Source: Andreprevotia sp. IGB-42
Lineage (GTDB): Bacteria; Pseudomonadota; Gammaproteobacteria; Burkholderiales; Chitinibacteraceae
Direction: 5' to 3'
Assembly: GCF_009848685.1 (NCBI RefSeq)
Contig: NZ_WXTX01000007.1
Coordinates: forward strand, 124,001-188,000
DNA: 64,000 bases
The notes beneath the pieces were generated by a model that worked only from the letters and a program-made list of their open reading frames with translations, was not told where the DNA came from and made no database searches. Positions 55,956 through 64,000 of the stretch are shown here, one piece after another. The first letter of the stretch is position 1, and every line of letters begins with the position of its first letter. The translations under genes were made by a program, and so were the position numbers.

Positions 55956-57239
55956 ATGGAAATGCAACTGATCGACAAGGCGACGCTGGCCCGCCAGCTT
56001 CCCAACAAGGCCGTGGCACTGGTGCTGGCAGGCGGGCGTGGTTCGCGCCTGAAGGCACTGACCGACCACCGCGCCAAGCCCGCCGTGTATTTCGGCGGCA
56101 AGTTCCGCATCATTGACTTTGCGCTGTCCAATTGCCTGAATTCCGGCATCCGCCGCATCGGCGTGGTCACGCAGTACAAATCGCATTCGCTGCTGCGGCA
56201 CATCCAGCGTGGCTGGTCGTTCCTGCGCAACGAGATGAACGAGTTCGTCGACCTGCTGCCGGCGCAGCAGCGCGTGGACGAAGAGCACTGGTATCGCGGT
56301 ACCGCGGATGCGGTGTTCCAGAACCTGGACATCCTGCGCAGCTACCGGCCCGAATACGTGGTGGTGCTGGCGGGGGATCACATCTACAAGCAGGACTACG
56401 CCCGCATGCTGGTGGACCATGTGCTGCTGGGTTCCGATTGCACGGTGGCGTGCATCGAAGTACCGCGCATGGAAGCCACCGCGTTCGGCGTGCTGCACAT
56501 CGATGAAACCCGCAAGATTTCCGCCTTCGTGGAGAAGCCGGCCGATCCGCCTGCCATGCCGGGCCGCCCGCAAAGCGCGCTGGCATCGATGGGTGTATAC
56601 GTGTTCAACGCCGACTACCTGTACCGCCTGCTGGAAGAAGACCTGGCCGATCCGGCCTCCGAGCATGACTTCGGCAAGAACATCATTCCGCAGATCGTGA
56701 AGGAAGGCCGTGCGTTTGCGCACCCGTTCTCGATGTCGTGCGTGAAGTCCGATCCGGATGCCAAGGATTACTGGCGCGATGTCGGTACCGTGGATGCGTA
56801 CTGGGAAGCCAACCTCGACCTGGCATCGGTGATGCCCGAGCTCGACATGTACGACCAGGACTGGCCGATCCGCACCTACCAGGAGCAATTGCCGCCCGCC
56901 AAGTTCGTGCAGGACCACAACGGCAGCCACGGCATGACGCTGAACTCGCTGGTATCCGGCGGCTGCATCGTATCGGGTTCGCTGGTGCTCAACTCGGTGC
57001 TGTTTTCCAAGGTGCGCGTGCATTCGTTCTGCACCATCGATTCGGCGGTGATCCTGCCCGATGTGGTGGTGGGCCGCTCCAGCCGCCTGCGCCGCTGCGT
57101 GATCGACCGGGGTTGCGAAATCCCCGAAGGCACCATCGTCGGTGAAAATGCCGAGGAAGATGCACGGCGCTTCCACCGCAGTGAAAACGGCGTGGTGCTG
57201 ATCACCAAGAGCATGCTGGGCCAGCAAACAACCTGCTGA
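55956..57239 (+). CDS. glgC: Glucose-1-phosphate adenylyltransferase GlgC
   Basis: GlgC makes ADP-glucose, the committed step of glycogen synthesis. I chose the ATG at 55956 because AGAGG lies 9 bases upstream, while the ATG at 55947 touches it. The 427-aa product has the nucleotide motif [20 protein letters not shown], the sugar-site FVEKPADPP, and the C-terminal left-handed beta-helix ending near [13 protein letters not shown]. Allosteric regulation by glycolytic intermediates is expected from the family. It is followed by a terminator-like hairpin, so glgA and glgP may be expressed at a different level. Confidence 0.95.
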   Translation: MEMQLIDKATLARQLPNKAVALVLAGGRGSRLKALTDHRAKPAVYFGGKFRIIDFALSNCLNSGIRRIGVVTQYKSHSLLRHIQRGWSFLRNEMNEFVDLLPAQQRVDEEHWYRGTADAVFQNLDILRSYRPEYVVVLAGDHIYKQDYARMLVDHVLLGSDCTVACIEVPRMEATAFGVLHIDETRKISAFVEKPADPPAMPGRPQSALASMGVYVFNADYLYRLLEEDLADPASEHDFGKNIIPQIVKEGRAFAHPFSMSCVKSDPDAKDYWRDVGTVDAYWEANLDLASVMPELDMYDQDWPIRTYQEQLPPAKFVQDHNGSHGMTLNSLVSGGCIVSGSLVLNSVLFSKVRVHSFCTIDSAVILPDVVVGRSSRLRRCVIDRGCEIPEGTIVGENAEEDARRFHRSENGVVLITKSMLGQQTTC

Positions 57240-57260
57240 CGCGCATACGCTTGTAAAAAA

Positions 57261-57281
57261 GCCTGCCCACACTGGGCAGGC
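57261..57281 (+). terminator. Hairpin between glgC and glgA
   Basis: A 9-bp perfect stem GCCTGCCCA/TGGGCAGGC has loop CAC. It is preceded by AAAAAA and followed by CCGTTTCTG. It lies in the 64-bp gap, 22 bp after glgC. The weak T tract suggests partial termination, or stronger termination on the minus strand, where the A run becomes a T run. Confidence 0.6.
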
Positions 57282-57303
57282 CCGTTTCTGAAGGAAGTCT
57301 GCA

Positions 57304-58743
57304 ATGCGCGTACTGCACGTCTGCTCGGAGCTGTTCCCCTTGTTGAAAACCGGCGGCCTGGCCGACGTGACCGGCGCACTGCCGGGGGCGCTGGCCCGCC
57401 AGGGCGCGGATGTGCGCGTGCTGCTGCCGGGCTTTCCGGCCATCCGCGCCGGCCTGCCCGAAGAAGGGGAAGTGGCCCAGGTGGACACCCCGTTCGGCCC
57501 GGCGCGGCTGGTGTATTCGCACCTGGCCGACAGCGGCGCCGGCGTGTACGTGATCGATGCGCCACACTTTTACGACCGCCCGGGCAATCCGTACCAAGAT
57601 GATGCACAGCAACCATATGGCGACAATCACCTGCGCTTTGCCCTGTTGGGCTGGATTGCCGCCGAGCTGGCCAGCGGGCTGGATCCGTTCTGGCGCCCGG
57701 AAGTGGTGCATGGCCATGACTGGCATGCCGGCCTGACCCCCGCTTACCTGGCTGCACGCGGCCGCCCGGCGCGCAGTGTACTGACCGTGCACAACCTGGC
57801 GTACCAGGGCGTGTTTCCGCCGCATACCTACGGCGATCTGGCGCTGCCATGGGATTTCTTCGGCGTGGAAGGCGTGGAGTTCCATGGCCAGGTGTCGTTC
57901 CTGAAGGCCGGCCTGTATTACGCCGACCATATCACCACGGTATCGCCCACCTATGCGCGCGAGATTGCCACTGCCGAGCAGGGTTGCGGGCTGGATGGGC
58001 TGCTGCGTGACCGCGCTGCAGACCTGTCCGGCGTGCTCAACGGCGTGGATGAAGCGGTATGGAGCCCGGCCACCGATCCGCTGATCGCTGCCAGCTATAC
58101 GGCAGACAAGCCGGCCGGCAAGCAGAAATGCAAGCAGGCGCTGCAGGAAGCCCTGGGCCTTGCCACCGATTCCGAAGGCCCGTTGTTCGCGGTAGTCAGC
58201 CGCATTACCGAGCAGAAAGGCCTGCACCTGATCCTGGATACGCTGGACGAGATCGTGGCGCGCGGCGGGCAGTTCGTGCTGCTGGGCAGCGGCGATCCGG
58301 ACAAGGAAAGCGCGTTCGTGGCGCGTGCTGCTGCCAACCCGCAGCAGATTGCCGTACGTATCGGCTATGACGAGAACAAATCGCACCGCGTGATGGCGGG
58401 GGCGGATGTCATCATGGTGCCCAGCCGCTTCGAGCCCTGCGGACTGACGCAGCTGTATGGCCTGAAGTACGGTGCGCTACCCTTGGTGCGCAGGGTGGGC
58501 GGCCTGGCCGACACCGTCACCGATGTGGCACTGGAAAACCTCGCTGATGACACGGCCACCGGCTTTGTCTTTACCGACTTCACTGCCGCGGACCTCACCC
58601 GCGCCATCCGCCGCGCATTTGCACTGTGGGCCAAGCCGCAAACCTGGAAAGCGGTTCGTCGCAGCGCCATGCGCAAGGATTTTGGCTGGCATGCGGCTGC
58701 CGAGGACTATTACTCGCTTTACCAGCAACTGCTTGCTGATTGA
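57304..58743 (+). CDS. glgA: Glycogen synthase GlgA
   Basis: GlgA transfers glucose from ADP-glucose to the growing glycogen chain. The 479-aa GT5 enzyme has the [20 protein letters not shown] motif (ADP-glucose binding) near the N-terminus, [16 protein letters not shown], and the C-terminal [19 protein letters not shown] (E-X7-E type) followed by GGLADTV. A good ribosome binding site (AAGGAAG) precedes the ATG. Confidence 0.95.
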   Translation: MRVLHVCSELFPLLKTGGLADVTGALPGALARQGADVRVLLPGFPAIRAGLPEEGEVAQVDTPFGPARLVYSHLADSGAGVYVIDAPHFYDRPGNPYQDDAQQPYGDNHLRFALLGWIAAELASGLDPFWRPEVVHGHDWHAGLTPAYLAARGRPARSVLTVHNLAYQGVFPPHTYGDLALPWDFFGVEGVEFHGQVSFLKAGLYYADHITTVSPTYAREIATAEQGCGLDGLLRDRAADLSGVLNGVDEAVWSPATDPLIAASYTADKPAGKQKCKQALQEALGLATDSEGPLFAVVSRITEQKGLHLILDTLDEIVARGGQFVLLGSGDPDKESAFVARAAANPQQIAVRIGYDENKSHRVMAGADVIMVPSRFEPCGLTQLYGLKYGALPLVRRVGGLADTVTDVALENLADDTATGFVFTDFTAADLTRAIRRAFALWAKPQTWKAVRRSAMRKDFGWHAAAEDYYSLYQQLLAD

Positions 58744-58775
58744 GCACCGACCTTGTGATTGCACTGGAGTAAGCC

Positions 58776-61235
58776 ATGACGGCTGGTTTTGAACATAATT
58801 CACCGAGCAATGATGTCGATGCGCTCAAGCGCTCGATTGCCAACAAGCTGATCTTTGCTATCGGCAAGGACCCTATCACAGCCAATCCCCGTGACTGGCT
58901 GTTTGCCACCATGCTGGCGGCGCGTGACCGCCTGATCGAGCGCTGGATGGCCACCACCCGCGCGCAGTACTCGCAGGACGTGAAGCGCATCTACTACCTG
59001 TCGATGGAGTTCCTGATGGGGCGGGCGTTGACCAACGGCCTGCTGGCGCTGGGCATCTACGACGAAGTACGCCGCGCGCTGGACGAGCTGGGTATCGACT
59101 ACGACGAGATCGATGAAATCGAGCCCGATGCCGCACTGGGCAATGGTGGCCTTGGCCGCCTGGCCGCATGTTTTCTGGATTCGATGGCAACCCTGGGGTT
59201 GCCTGGATATGGGTACGGCATCCGCTATGACTATGGCATGTTCAAGCAGCGCATCGTCGACGGCAACCAGGTGGAAAGCCCGGATTACTGGCTGGCCAAT
59301 GGCTACCCGTGGGAATTCTCGCGCCCCGAGGTGCAATACCTGGTGCGCTTTGGCGGCCGCGTGCAGGACGTGGGCGAAAACAAGGTCACCTGGCAGGATA
59401 CGCAGGACGTATTCGCCTGCGCCAACGATCACATCATTCCCGGCTACGACACCACGGCTACCAACACGCTGCGGCTGTGGTCGGCCAAAGCCAGCAATGA
59501 AATCAACCTGAGCAAGTTCAACCAGGGTGATTACTTTGCCGCGGTGGAAGAGAAAAACCATTCCGAGAACGTCTCGCGCGTGCTCTACCCGGATGATTCC
59601 ACCTATTCCGGCAAGGAGCTGCGCCTGCGCCAGGAGTATTTCTTCGTCTCTGCCAGCCTGCAGGACATCCTGCGCCGCTACCGCCAGGGCCACAAGGACT
59701 TGAAGGATCTGACCCGCTTGCACGAGAAGGTGGCCATCCACCTGAACGATACGCACCCGGTGCTGGCCATCCCCGAGCTGATGCGCATCCTGATCGACGA
59801 AGCGGGCATGCTGTGGCGCGATGCATGGAGCATCACCCGCCAGGTGTTCTCGTACACCAACCACACGCTGATGAGCGAAGCACTGGAAACCTGGCCGGTG
59901 GACATGCTGGGCCGCGTATTGCCGCGCCACCTCAAGCTGATCCTGGAAATCAACGATGCCTTCCTCAAGGAAGTGCGCGTACGCCTTGGGGACGATGCCG
60001 AGCTGATCCGCCGCATCTCGCTGGTGGACGAAAGCGGCGAGCGCAAGATCCGCATGGCCTACCTGGCCGTGGTGGCCAGCCACAAGGTCAATGGCGTATC
60101 GGCACTGCACTCGCAACTGATGACGGAATCGATCTTTGCCGATTTCGCCAAGCTCTACCCGGAACGCTTCAACAACAAGACCAACGGCATCACGCCGCGT
60201 CGCTGGCTGGCTCAGGCCAACCCGGCGCTGGCCGGCGTGATCGACCACTACATCGGCAAGACCTGGCGCAGCAACCTGGATGAACTGGCAGAACTGCGCC
60301 AGCACATCGATTACCCGGCCTTCGTCAATGCGGTGGCCGAGGCCAAGTTCAGCAACAAGGAGCGGCTGGCGCGCTTCGTGGCCCGCAAGATGGGCGGCGT
60401 GATCGATCCGAATGCGCTGTTCGACGTGCAGGTGAAGCGCATCCACGAATACAAGCGCCAGTTGCTGAACGTGCTGCACGTGATCACCCGCTACAACCGC
60501 ATCCTGAAAGACCCGCAAGCGGATATCGTGCCGCGCGTGGTGATCTTTGCCGGCAAGGCCGCATCGGCATACCGCATGGCCAAGCTGGTGATCAAGCTGA
60601 TCAACGACGTGGGCGCCAAGATCAACAACGACCCGCGCGTGGGCAACAAGCTCAAGGTGGTGTTCGTGCCCAACTACGGCGTGACGCTGGCCGAGCTGAT
60701 CATCCCCGCTGCCGATCTGTCCGAGCAGATTTCCACCGCAGGTACCGAGGCATCGGGCACCGGTAACATGAAGTTTGCACTGAACGGCGCGCTGACTATC
60801 GGCACGCTCGATGGTGCCAACGTGGAAATGCGCGAAGAGGTGGGGGAGGACAACTTCTTCATCTTTGGCAATACCGCGGATCAGGTCGAGGCACTGCGCC
60901 GCGATGGCTACAGCCCGCGCAACTTCTACGAGAACGATGCCGAACTGCGCGAAGTGCTGAACATGCTGGCATCCGGCGTATTCAGCCCGGATGAGCCCGA
61001 GCGTTACCGGCAGATTTTCGATGTACTGGTGAACTGGGGCGATCACTACCAGTTGCTGGCCGATTACCGCAGCTACATCGATACGCAGGATGCGGTCGAT
61101 GCGCTGTATCGCCAGCCCGATGCATGGGCACGCAGCGCGGTGCTCAACATCGCCGGCATGGGCAAGTTCTCGTCCGACCGCACCATCAAGGAATACGCGG
61201 ACGAAATCTGGAAGGTATCGCCAGTACGGCTGTGA
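58776..61235 (+). CDS. glgP: Glycogen/maltodextrin phosphorylase GlgP
   Basis: GlgP releases glucose 1-phosphate from glycogen ends. The 819-aa GT35 enzyme has [20 protein letters not shown] near the N-terminus, [18 protein letters not shown], and the PLP site [20 protein letters not shown] (Lys in MKF). It closes the glg operon and is followed directly by a strong terminator. Co-transcription with synthesis genes implies control mainly at enzyme level. Confidence 0.96.
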   Translation: MTAGFEHNSPSNDVDALKRSIANKLIFAIGKDPITANPRDWLFATMLAARDRLIERWMATTRAQYSQDVKRIYYLSMEFLMGRALTNGLLALGIYDEVRRALDELGIDYDEIDEIEPDAALGNGGLGRLAACFLDSMATLGLPGYGYGIRYDYGMFKQRIVDGNQVESPDYWLANGYPWEFSRPEVQYLVRFGGRVQDVGENKVTWQDTQDVFACANDHIIPGYDTTATNTLRLWSAKASNEINLSKFNQGDYFAAVEEKNHSENVSRVLYPDDSTYSGKELRLRQEYFFVSASLQDILRRYRQGHKDLKDLTRLHEKVAIHLNDTHPVLAIPELMRILIDEAGMLWRDAWSITRQVFSYTNHTLMSEALETWPVDMLGRVLPRHLKLILEINDAFLKEVRVRLGDDAELIRRISLVDESGERKIRMAYLAVVASHKVNGVSALHSQLMTESIFADFAKLYPERFNNKTNGITPRRWLAQANPALAGVIDHYIGKTWRSNLDELAELRQHIDYPAFVNAVAEAKFSNKERLARFVARKMGGVIDPNALFDVQVKRIHEYKRQLLNVLHVITRYNRILKDPQADIVPRVVIFAGKAASAYRMAKLVIKLINDVGAKINNDPRVGNKLKVVFVPNYGVTLAELIIPAADLSEQISTAGTEASGTGNMKFALNGALTIGTLDGANVEMREEVGEDNFFIFGNTADQVEALRRDGYSPRNFYENDAELREVLNMLASGVFSPDEPERYRQIFDVLVNWGDHYQLLADYRSYIDTQDAVDALYRQPDAWARSAVLNIAGMGKFSSDRTIKEYADEIWKVSPVRL

Positions 61236-61259
61236 GTGATCGGCGTTACTTGATGCAGG

Positions 61260-61289
61260 CAGCGGCGGCGCAAGTCGCCGCTGTTTTTT
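61260..61289 (+). terminator. Intrinsic terminator of the glycogen operon
   Basis: CAGCGGCG pairs with CGCCGCTG (8 bp, 8-base loop) and is followed by TTTTTT. It starts 25 bp after the glgP stop. Confidence 0.87.
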
Positions 61290-61394
61290 CGTGCGTTGCT
61301 GCCGTGCCGGCCATGCATGCAGCGGACAGAATCAGCGACAATGCAGCGGCAGGCAGCGCAACGCGCCGCCGTGCATGAAACCTGGGGGAAGGGA

Positions 61395-61949
61395 ATGCAG
61401 GACGACAGTCATCTGATCGAAGTACAAACAGCCAGCGAGCGTGTGTTCGATGGCGCATTGCTGCACATCAACCGCGATACCGTGCGCCTGCCCGACAACA
61501 GCAGCGCCACACGCGAATACGTGGTGCACCCCGGCGCGGTAATGATCATCCCGGTCTTGCCGGATGGCCGGTTGCTGATGGAGCGGCAGTTCCGCTTCCC
61601 GCTCGACCGCGTGTTCATCGAATTCCCGGCCGGCAAGCTCGATCCGGGTGAAGACCCGCTCGCCTGCGGCCAACGCGAGCTGCTGGAAGAAACCGGCTAC
61701 ACCGCCAGCGAATGGCAATACTTGGGCGTGATCCACCCGCTGATCAGCTACAGCTCGGAAGAGATCAAGGTTTACTTGGCGAAAGGATTGGTGGCCGGCG
61801 AGGCACAACTGGACGAAGGCGAGTTTCTGGAGCTGATCAGCATGTCGCTGGATGAGCTGAAAGCGGCGGTGCTGGATGGCCGTATCACCGATGGCAAGAC
61901 CACCAGCGGGATATTCTGGGCGGAGCAGTTGCTGGGTGAAGTGGGCTAA
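61395..61949 (+). CDS. Nudix hydrolase (ADP-ribose pyrophosphatase type)
   Basis: From the ATG at 61395, directly behind GGGGGAAGGG, the product has 184 aa. The Nudix box is complete: GKLDPGEDPLACGQRELLEE followed by TGY (about residues 78-100). The preceding FPLDRVFIEFPAG pattern and the length match the NudF/ADP-ribose pyrophosphatase group, which hydrolyses ADP-ribose and possibly ADP-glucose. The latter would be notable next to the glycogen operon, but the terminator between them argues against co-transcription. It is the last housekeeping gene before the foreign-looking tail. Confidence 0.9.
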   Translation: MQDDSHLIEVQTASERVFDGALLHINRDTVRLPDNSSATREYVVHPGAVMIIPVLPDGRLLMERQFRFPLDRVFIEFPAGKLDPGEDPLACGQRELLEETGYTASEWQYLGVIHPLISYSSEEIKVYLAKGLVAGEAQLDEGEFLELISMSLDELKAAVLDGRITDGKTTSGIFWAEQLLGEVG

Positions 61950-61988
61950 GCAAACCATGTGCATCAAGTGTACTTGGTGTGTCATTTG

Positions 61989-62519
61989 ATGTTTCAAACA
62001 CAATCAATCAATCGATCAGATCTTGGTGCGCCTCTTGGTCGTGGTGGCAATAAAGACGTCTTTGCTTATGGAGAAAGCCAGGCTGTTGGCGTGCTCAGAG
62101 CTGGGGAAAACCCTCAATTGCTTACAGACGAACTTAGGCTGCTGAACCAATTGGAAGATTTGGGTCTGCCAACGGCAAATGCAAGGGGGCCTGTTAACGT
62201 CTCTGGGCATCCGGGATTAGTGTTTGACCGTTTCGCGCAGGGTTCTAAGGACATTGTGAGGCTCGAAAATGGCAAAGTGCGTATTGTTGGAGAGTCCTCG
62301 CTGCTGAATGCTCAGAGCGTTACTGATCTGCAGGGTATTCGCAATACCATGGTAAACAACAAGATTCAGATCAATGATCTTCAGTTCTTGATAAGCGAAC
62401 GTGGCCGAGTCGTTATAGCCGACCCCCTTGCCGTCAATCTGAATACATTGCCATCAAAGAATAATCTGCGAATGATTGATCTTTTGATCCAGTCCGCCAA
62501 GAGCAATGGAGAATTCTAA
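61989..62519 (+). CDS. Orphan polymorphic-toxin C-terminal module (kinase-like)
   Basis: From the ATG at 61989 (a GTG at 61959 is possible; neither has a good ribosome binding site) the product has 176 aa. It resembles C-terminal domains of Rhs/FHA-type polymorphic toxins. A glycine-rich LGRGGNKDVFAYG segment, GHPGLVFDRFAQGSKDIVRL, INDLQFLISERGRVVIADPL (a loop-DxP pattern reminiscent of kinase catalytic and DFG segments) and SKNNLRMIDLLI are visible. There is no signal, delivery or repeat domain, so it looks like a detached cassette. It is AT-richer than the flanks. The next gene begins within its stop codon. A toxin role is inferred. Confidence 0.6.
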   Translation: MFQTQSINRSDLGAPLGRGGNKDVFAYGESQAVGVLRAGENPQLLTDELRLLNQLEDLGLPTANARGPVNVSGHPGLVFDRFAQGSKDIVRLENGKVRIVGESSLLNAQSVTDLQGIRNTMVNNKIQINDLQFLISERGRVVIADPLAVNLNTLPSKNNLRMIDLLIQSAKSNGEF

Positions 62520-63097
62520 TGAAAGACGTGATAAATAACCCAACCCCTCCATCAGCATCATTCGATTTATTAAACACGCTCATTGGCGTTAAAATAATCG
62601 ATTTGGTGCGTTACAGTTGGTGGCCAGCTGATGAGGTTGCGGATGAATGTGACATTCAGGAAGAGCAGGCATTTGCATTGACTGCTGGCCCACTAGGCAT
62701 TGTTTTTGAAGATGGTCGAATTCTTGGTTTGGCAAGCGATCCGGCAATGAACAGTGTCGTAGTTTGGGATGAGGGCGCTCGACGCTCTACCTCATCAAAT
62801 GTTGCTTTGGATCAGGATGACGAGCTATTCCCCATCTCTGCAACAGATGAAGTCCATAGTACTCCTTTCTGGAAGCAAGTGGTTGGCAGTACTTTAGCCC
62901 AATTAACCATTTTAAAGCGCAGCACAATGAGTGCTAAGGAACGTGAACTACCTAGCGAATTAGGCTTGCGCTTTCAATTGCAAGATGGATTGACTTTTGT
63001 TGCATCTCATGGCCTGCATAATGGGGCAGATGATTTTTCGGTTCTCGAGGAGTCGCAGCTTGCTCCGATAGAATTGAAAGAGCTGGCGATTAAATAA
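62519..63097 (+). CDS. Putative immunity protein for the upstream toxin module
   Basis: I do not recognise the family. The ATG shares one base with the TAA of the preceding module. The 192-aa product is acidic and soluble, with no signal or membrane segment. It contains IGVKIIDLVRYSWWPADEVA and GPLGIVFEDGRILGLASDPA (each cut to 20), a pattern of alternating strands. Direct coupling to a toxin-like module and low GC fit an immunity protein. Confidence 0.55.
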   Translation: MKDVINNPTPPSASFDLLNTLIGVKIIDLVRYSWWPADEVADECDIQEEQAFALTAGPLGIVFEDGRILGLASDPAMNSVVVWDEGARRSTSSNVALDQDDELFPISATDEVHSTPFWKQVVGSTLAQLTILKRSTMSAKERELPSELGLRFQLQDGLTFVASHGLHNGADDFSVLEESQLAPIELKELAIK

Positions 63098-63148
63098 GTC
63101 AATTGGAGCGATAAGCCAAGCTGAATATGGATTGTCGTTCCAAACAGT

Positions 63149-63628
63149 GTGAGTCGTTCGGGTAGTTACCCTGTTGGTGAAACACCTTCATTACTTACCC
63201 TCTCGCGACAGCCTGGGAAGGTCACCAGGAGTGCTCTGAGTGATACCGAGTTTGCCCAGACGCAAGAGCTGGCTACATTCCGTGGTGGCGAGTTCGTCGG
63301 GGCTCCGACTAATAACTTCCCTGGTATTGACGGGTGGCTCGACGGCGTGCCCACACAGTTGAAAATAGTGACTGGTCAGGGCGAACAAGCAATCCTGCGC
63401 AATATCGTGAAGGGCACTCGGAACATGTCTAACCAAGGATACGTTGGTGACATTGCTGTCGATGCGACCAAAACGGGCGTCAGCATGAACAGCTTTACCA
63501 AATTCGTGACCCCCAATACACCTGTTGGACGAATCCTAAACGAAGGATCGGTGAATAACGTCTACATCAAGTTTGGTGAAGGCTGGCTCAACATAACAAA
63601 GGGTACGTTGGTCGTGCCTGGAGGGTAA
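63149..63628 (+). CDS. Second orphan toxin-like module, possible PD-(D/E)XK nuclease
   Basis: From the GTG at 63149 the product has 159 aa; the frame is open back to 63125 without another start. The N-terminal SRSGSYPVGETPSLLTLSRQ looks like the linker before a toxin domain. The core GGEFVGAPTNNFPGIDGWLD followed by GVPTQLKIV has the Glu, Asp and QxK spacing of PD-(D/E)XK nucleases, common among contact-dependent toxins. No delivery domain is present. The next frame starts 1 bp after the stop. The function is inferred from motif and context only. Confidence 0.55.
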   Translation: MSRSGSYPVGETPSLLTLSRQPGKVTRSALSDTEFAQTQELATFRGGEFVGAPTNNFPGIDGWLDGVPTQLKIVTGQGEQAILRNIVKGTRNMSNQGYVGDIAVDATKTGVSMNSFTKFVTPNTPVGRILNEGSVNNVYIKFGEGWLNITKGTLVVPGG

Positions 63629-63629
63629 T

Positions 63630-64000
63630 GTGTCTAACAGCGTATTTGTTCCAGTGAATCGGCTACCGGTCTCACTTGAGGAGGTCCGACAAGCGATCGG
63701 TCAAGCATTTGAAGAACTTGGCCTCGAACCGCCAGAGGTGCAATTACATGAATCAAAAGGCTCACCGAAAGCTCTAGGGGACTCAATAGTGACCGTTTAC
63801 GGCAAGGGAGTGCATGAGCATTGCTGGGTTTCATTTGGCGAATACCCTGCAGAGCTTACTGGCACCGACACCACAACGCATATGGGTGATGTGACCACGC
63901 GGGGCAGTTGGTTGTTTGCGGGTGTTGTTGTCCTGGCATTGTTTGAGTTTGGTGGATCCACTGCCTTTAATGATTCTGGTGAGCTGGATGGGCAGCCAGA
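63630..64000 (+). CDS. Putative second immunity protein (3' end outside window)
   Basis: An open frame from the GTG at 63630 runs to the right edge (about 123 codons visible). The product begins with SNSVFVPVNRLPVSLEEVRQ and has an amphipathic helix (VRQAIGQAFEELGLEPPEV), strands with DSIVTVYGKGVHEHCWVSFG, and a hydrophobic stretch WLFAGVVVLALFEF near the edge. It starts 1 bp after the stop of the nuclease-like module, as toxin/immunity pairs do. I do not recognise a family. Confidence 0.5.
   Translation, partial: MSNSVFVPVNRLPVSLEEVRQAIGQAFEELGLEPPEVQLHESKGSPKALGDSIVTVYGKGVHEHCWVSFGEYPAELTGTDTTTHMGDVTTRGSWLFAGVVVLALFEFGGSTAFNDSGELDGQP

Noticed and set aside
58800-61046. 748-codon minus-strand frame opposite glgP
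   Set aside because: Shadow frame; glgP is unmistakable on the plus strand.
61989-64000. Insertion sequence or prophage remnant as explanation of the AT-rich tail
   Set aside because: No transposase, integrase, terminal inverted repeats or phage genes are visible; toxin/immunity cassettes explain it better.

Overview
The window is a gene-dense, GC-rich chromosomal segment from a motile, Gram-negative betaproteobacterium. A Neisseriales relative (Chromobacteriaceae/Chitinibacteraceae type) is my best guess. This rests on the fliLMNOPQR block, the complete isc operon with hscBA, the bamD/rluD divergent pair and ETF/ETF-QO; it is an inference from gene content, not a database match.

Layout. 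1-4.0 kb: end of a flagellar operon (fliL' M N O P Q R), building the C-ring switch and the export gate. 4.2-7.1 kb: a small membrane protein, pgeF and rluD on the minus strand, and bamD divergent from rluD with overlapping start codons. 7.2-7.7 kb: a four-gene tRNA operon (Ala-GGC, Glu-TTC, Arg-ACG, Glu-TTC) with a visible promoter and terminator. 7.9-15.6 kb: a TetR regulator divergent from an eight-gene, mostly overlapping operon (flavin oxidase, DUF1365, cyclopropane-fatty-acid-synthase-like methyltransferase, chalcone-isomerase-like protein, MFS carrier, DUF3833 lipoprotein, SDR, NTF2-like), probably a membrane-lipid modification pathway. 15.5-19.6 kb: serine hydrolase, old yellow enzyme, NTF2-like protein and dienelactone hydrolase. 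19.8-24.5 kb: CNNM/CorC-type protein, gabD, and a yqjI-yqjH metal-responsive pair. 24.6-26.6 kb: GNAT, MazG-like pyrophosphatase, ohrR and an ohr gene broken by a 4-bp duplication. 26.8-33.1 kb: solute-binding protein, rlmJ, fpr, etfBA and the divergent ETF-QO gene. 33.2-36.0 kb: outer-membrane channel-like protein plus a periplasmic sulfatase. 36.4-45.8 kb (minus): two small proteins of unknown function, a degenerate HD-GYP protein, the isc operon (iscR S U A hscB hscA fdx ybaK iscX) and cysE. 46.0-48.1 kb: MHYT-GGDEF-EAL protein. 48.2-61.2 kb: GH13 glucosidase divergent from a complete glycogen operon glgB-glgX-pgm-glgC-glgA-glgP, ending at a clear terminator. 61.4-61.9 kb: Nudix hydrolase.

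62.0-64.0 kb: an AT-richer, foreign-looking tail with two consecutive short toxin-like C-terminal modules. Each is followed with no gap by a putative immunity gene, and the last is cut by the window edge. It looks like an array of orphan polymorphic-toxin/immunity cassettes and is the most accessory part of the window.

The points most worth following are the orphan toxin/immunity array, the frameshifted ohr next to an intact ohrR, the structured 266-bp spacer between iscS and iscU, the TetR-linked lipid operon, and the palindrome cluster in front of yqjI.
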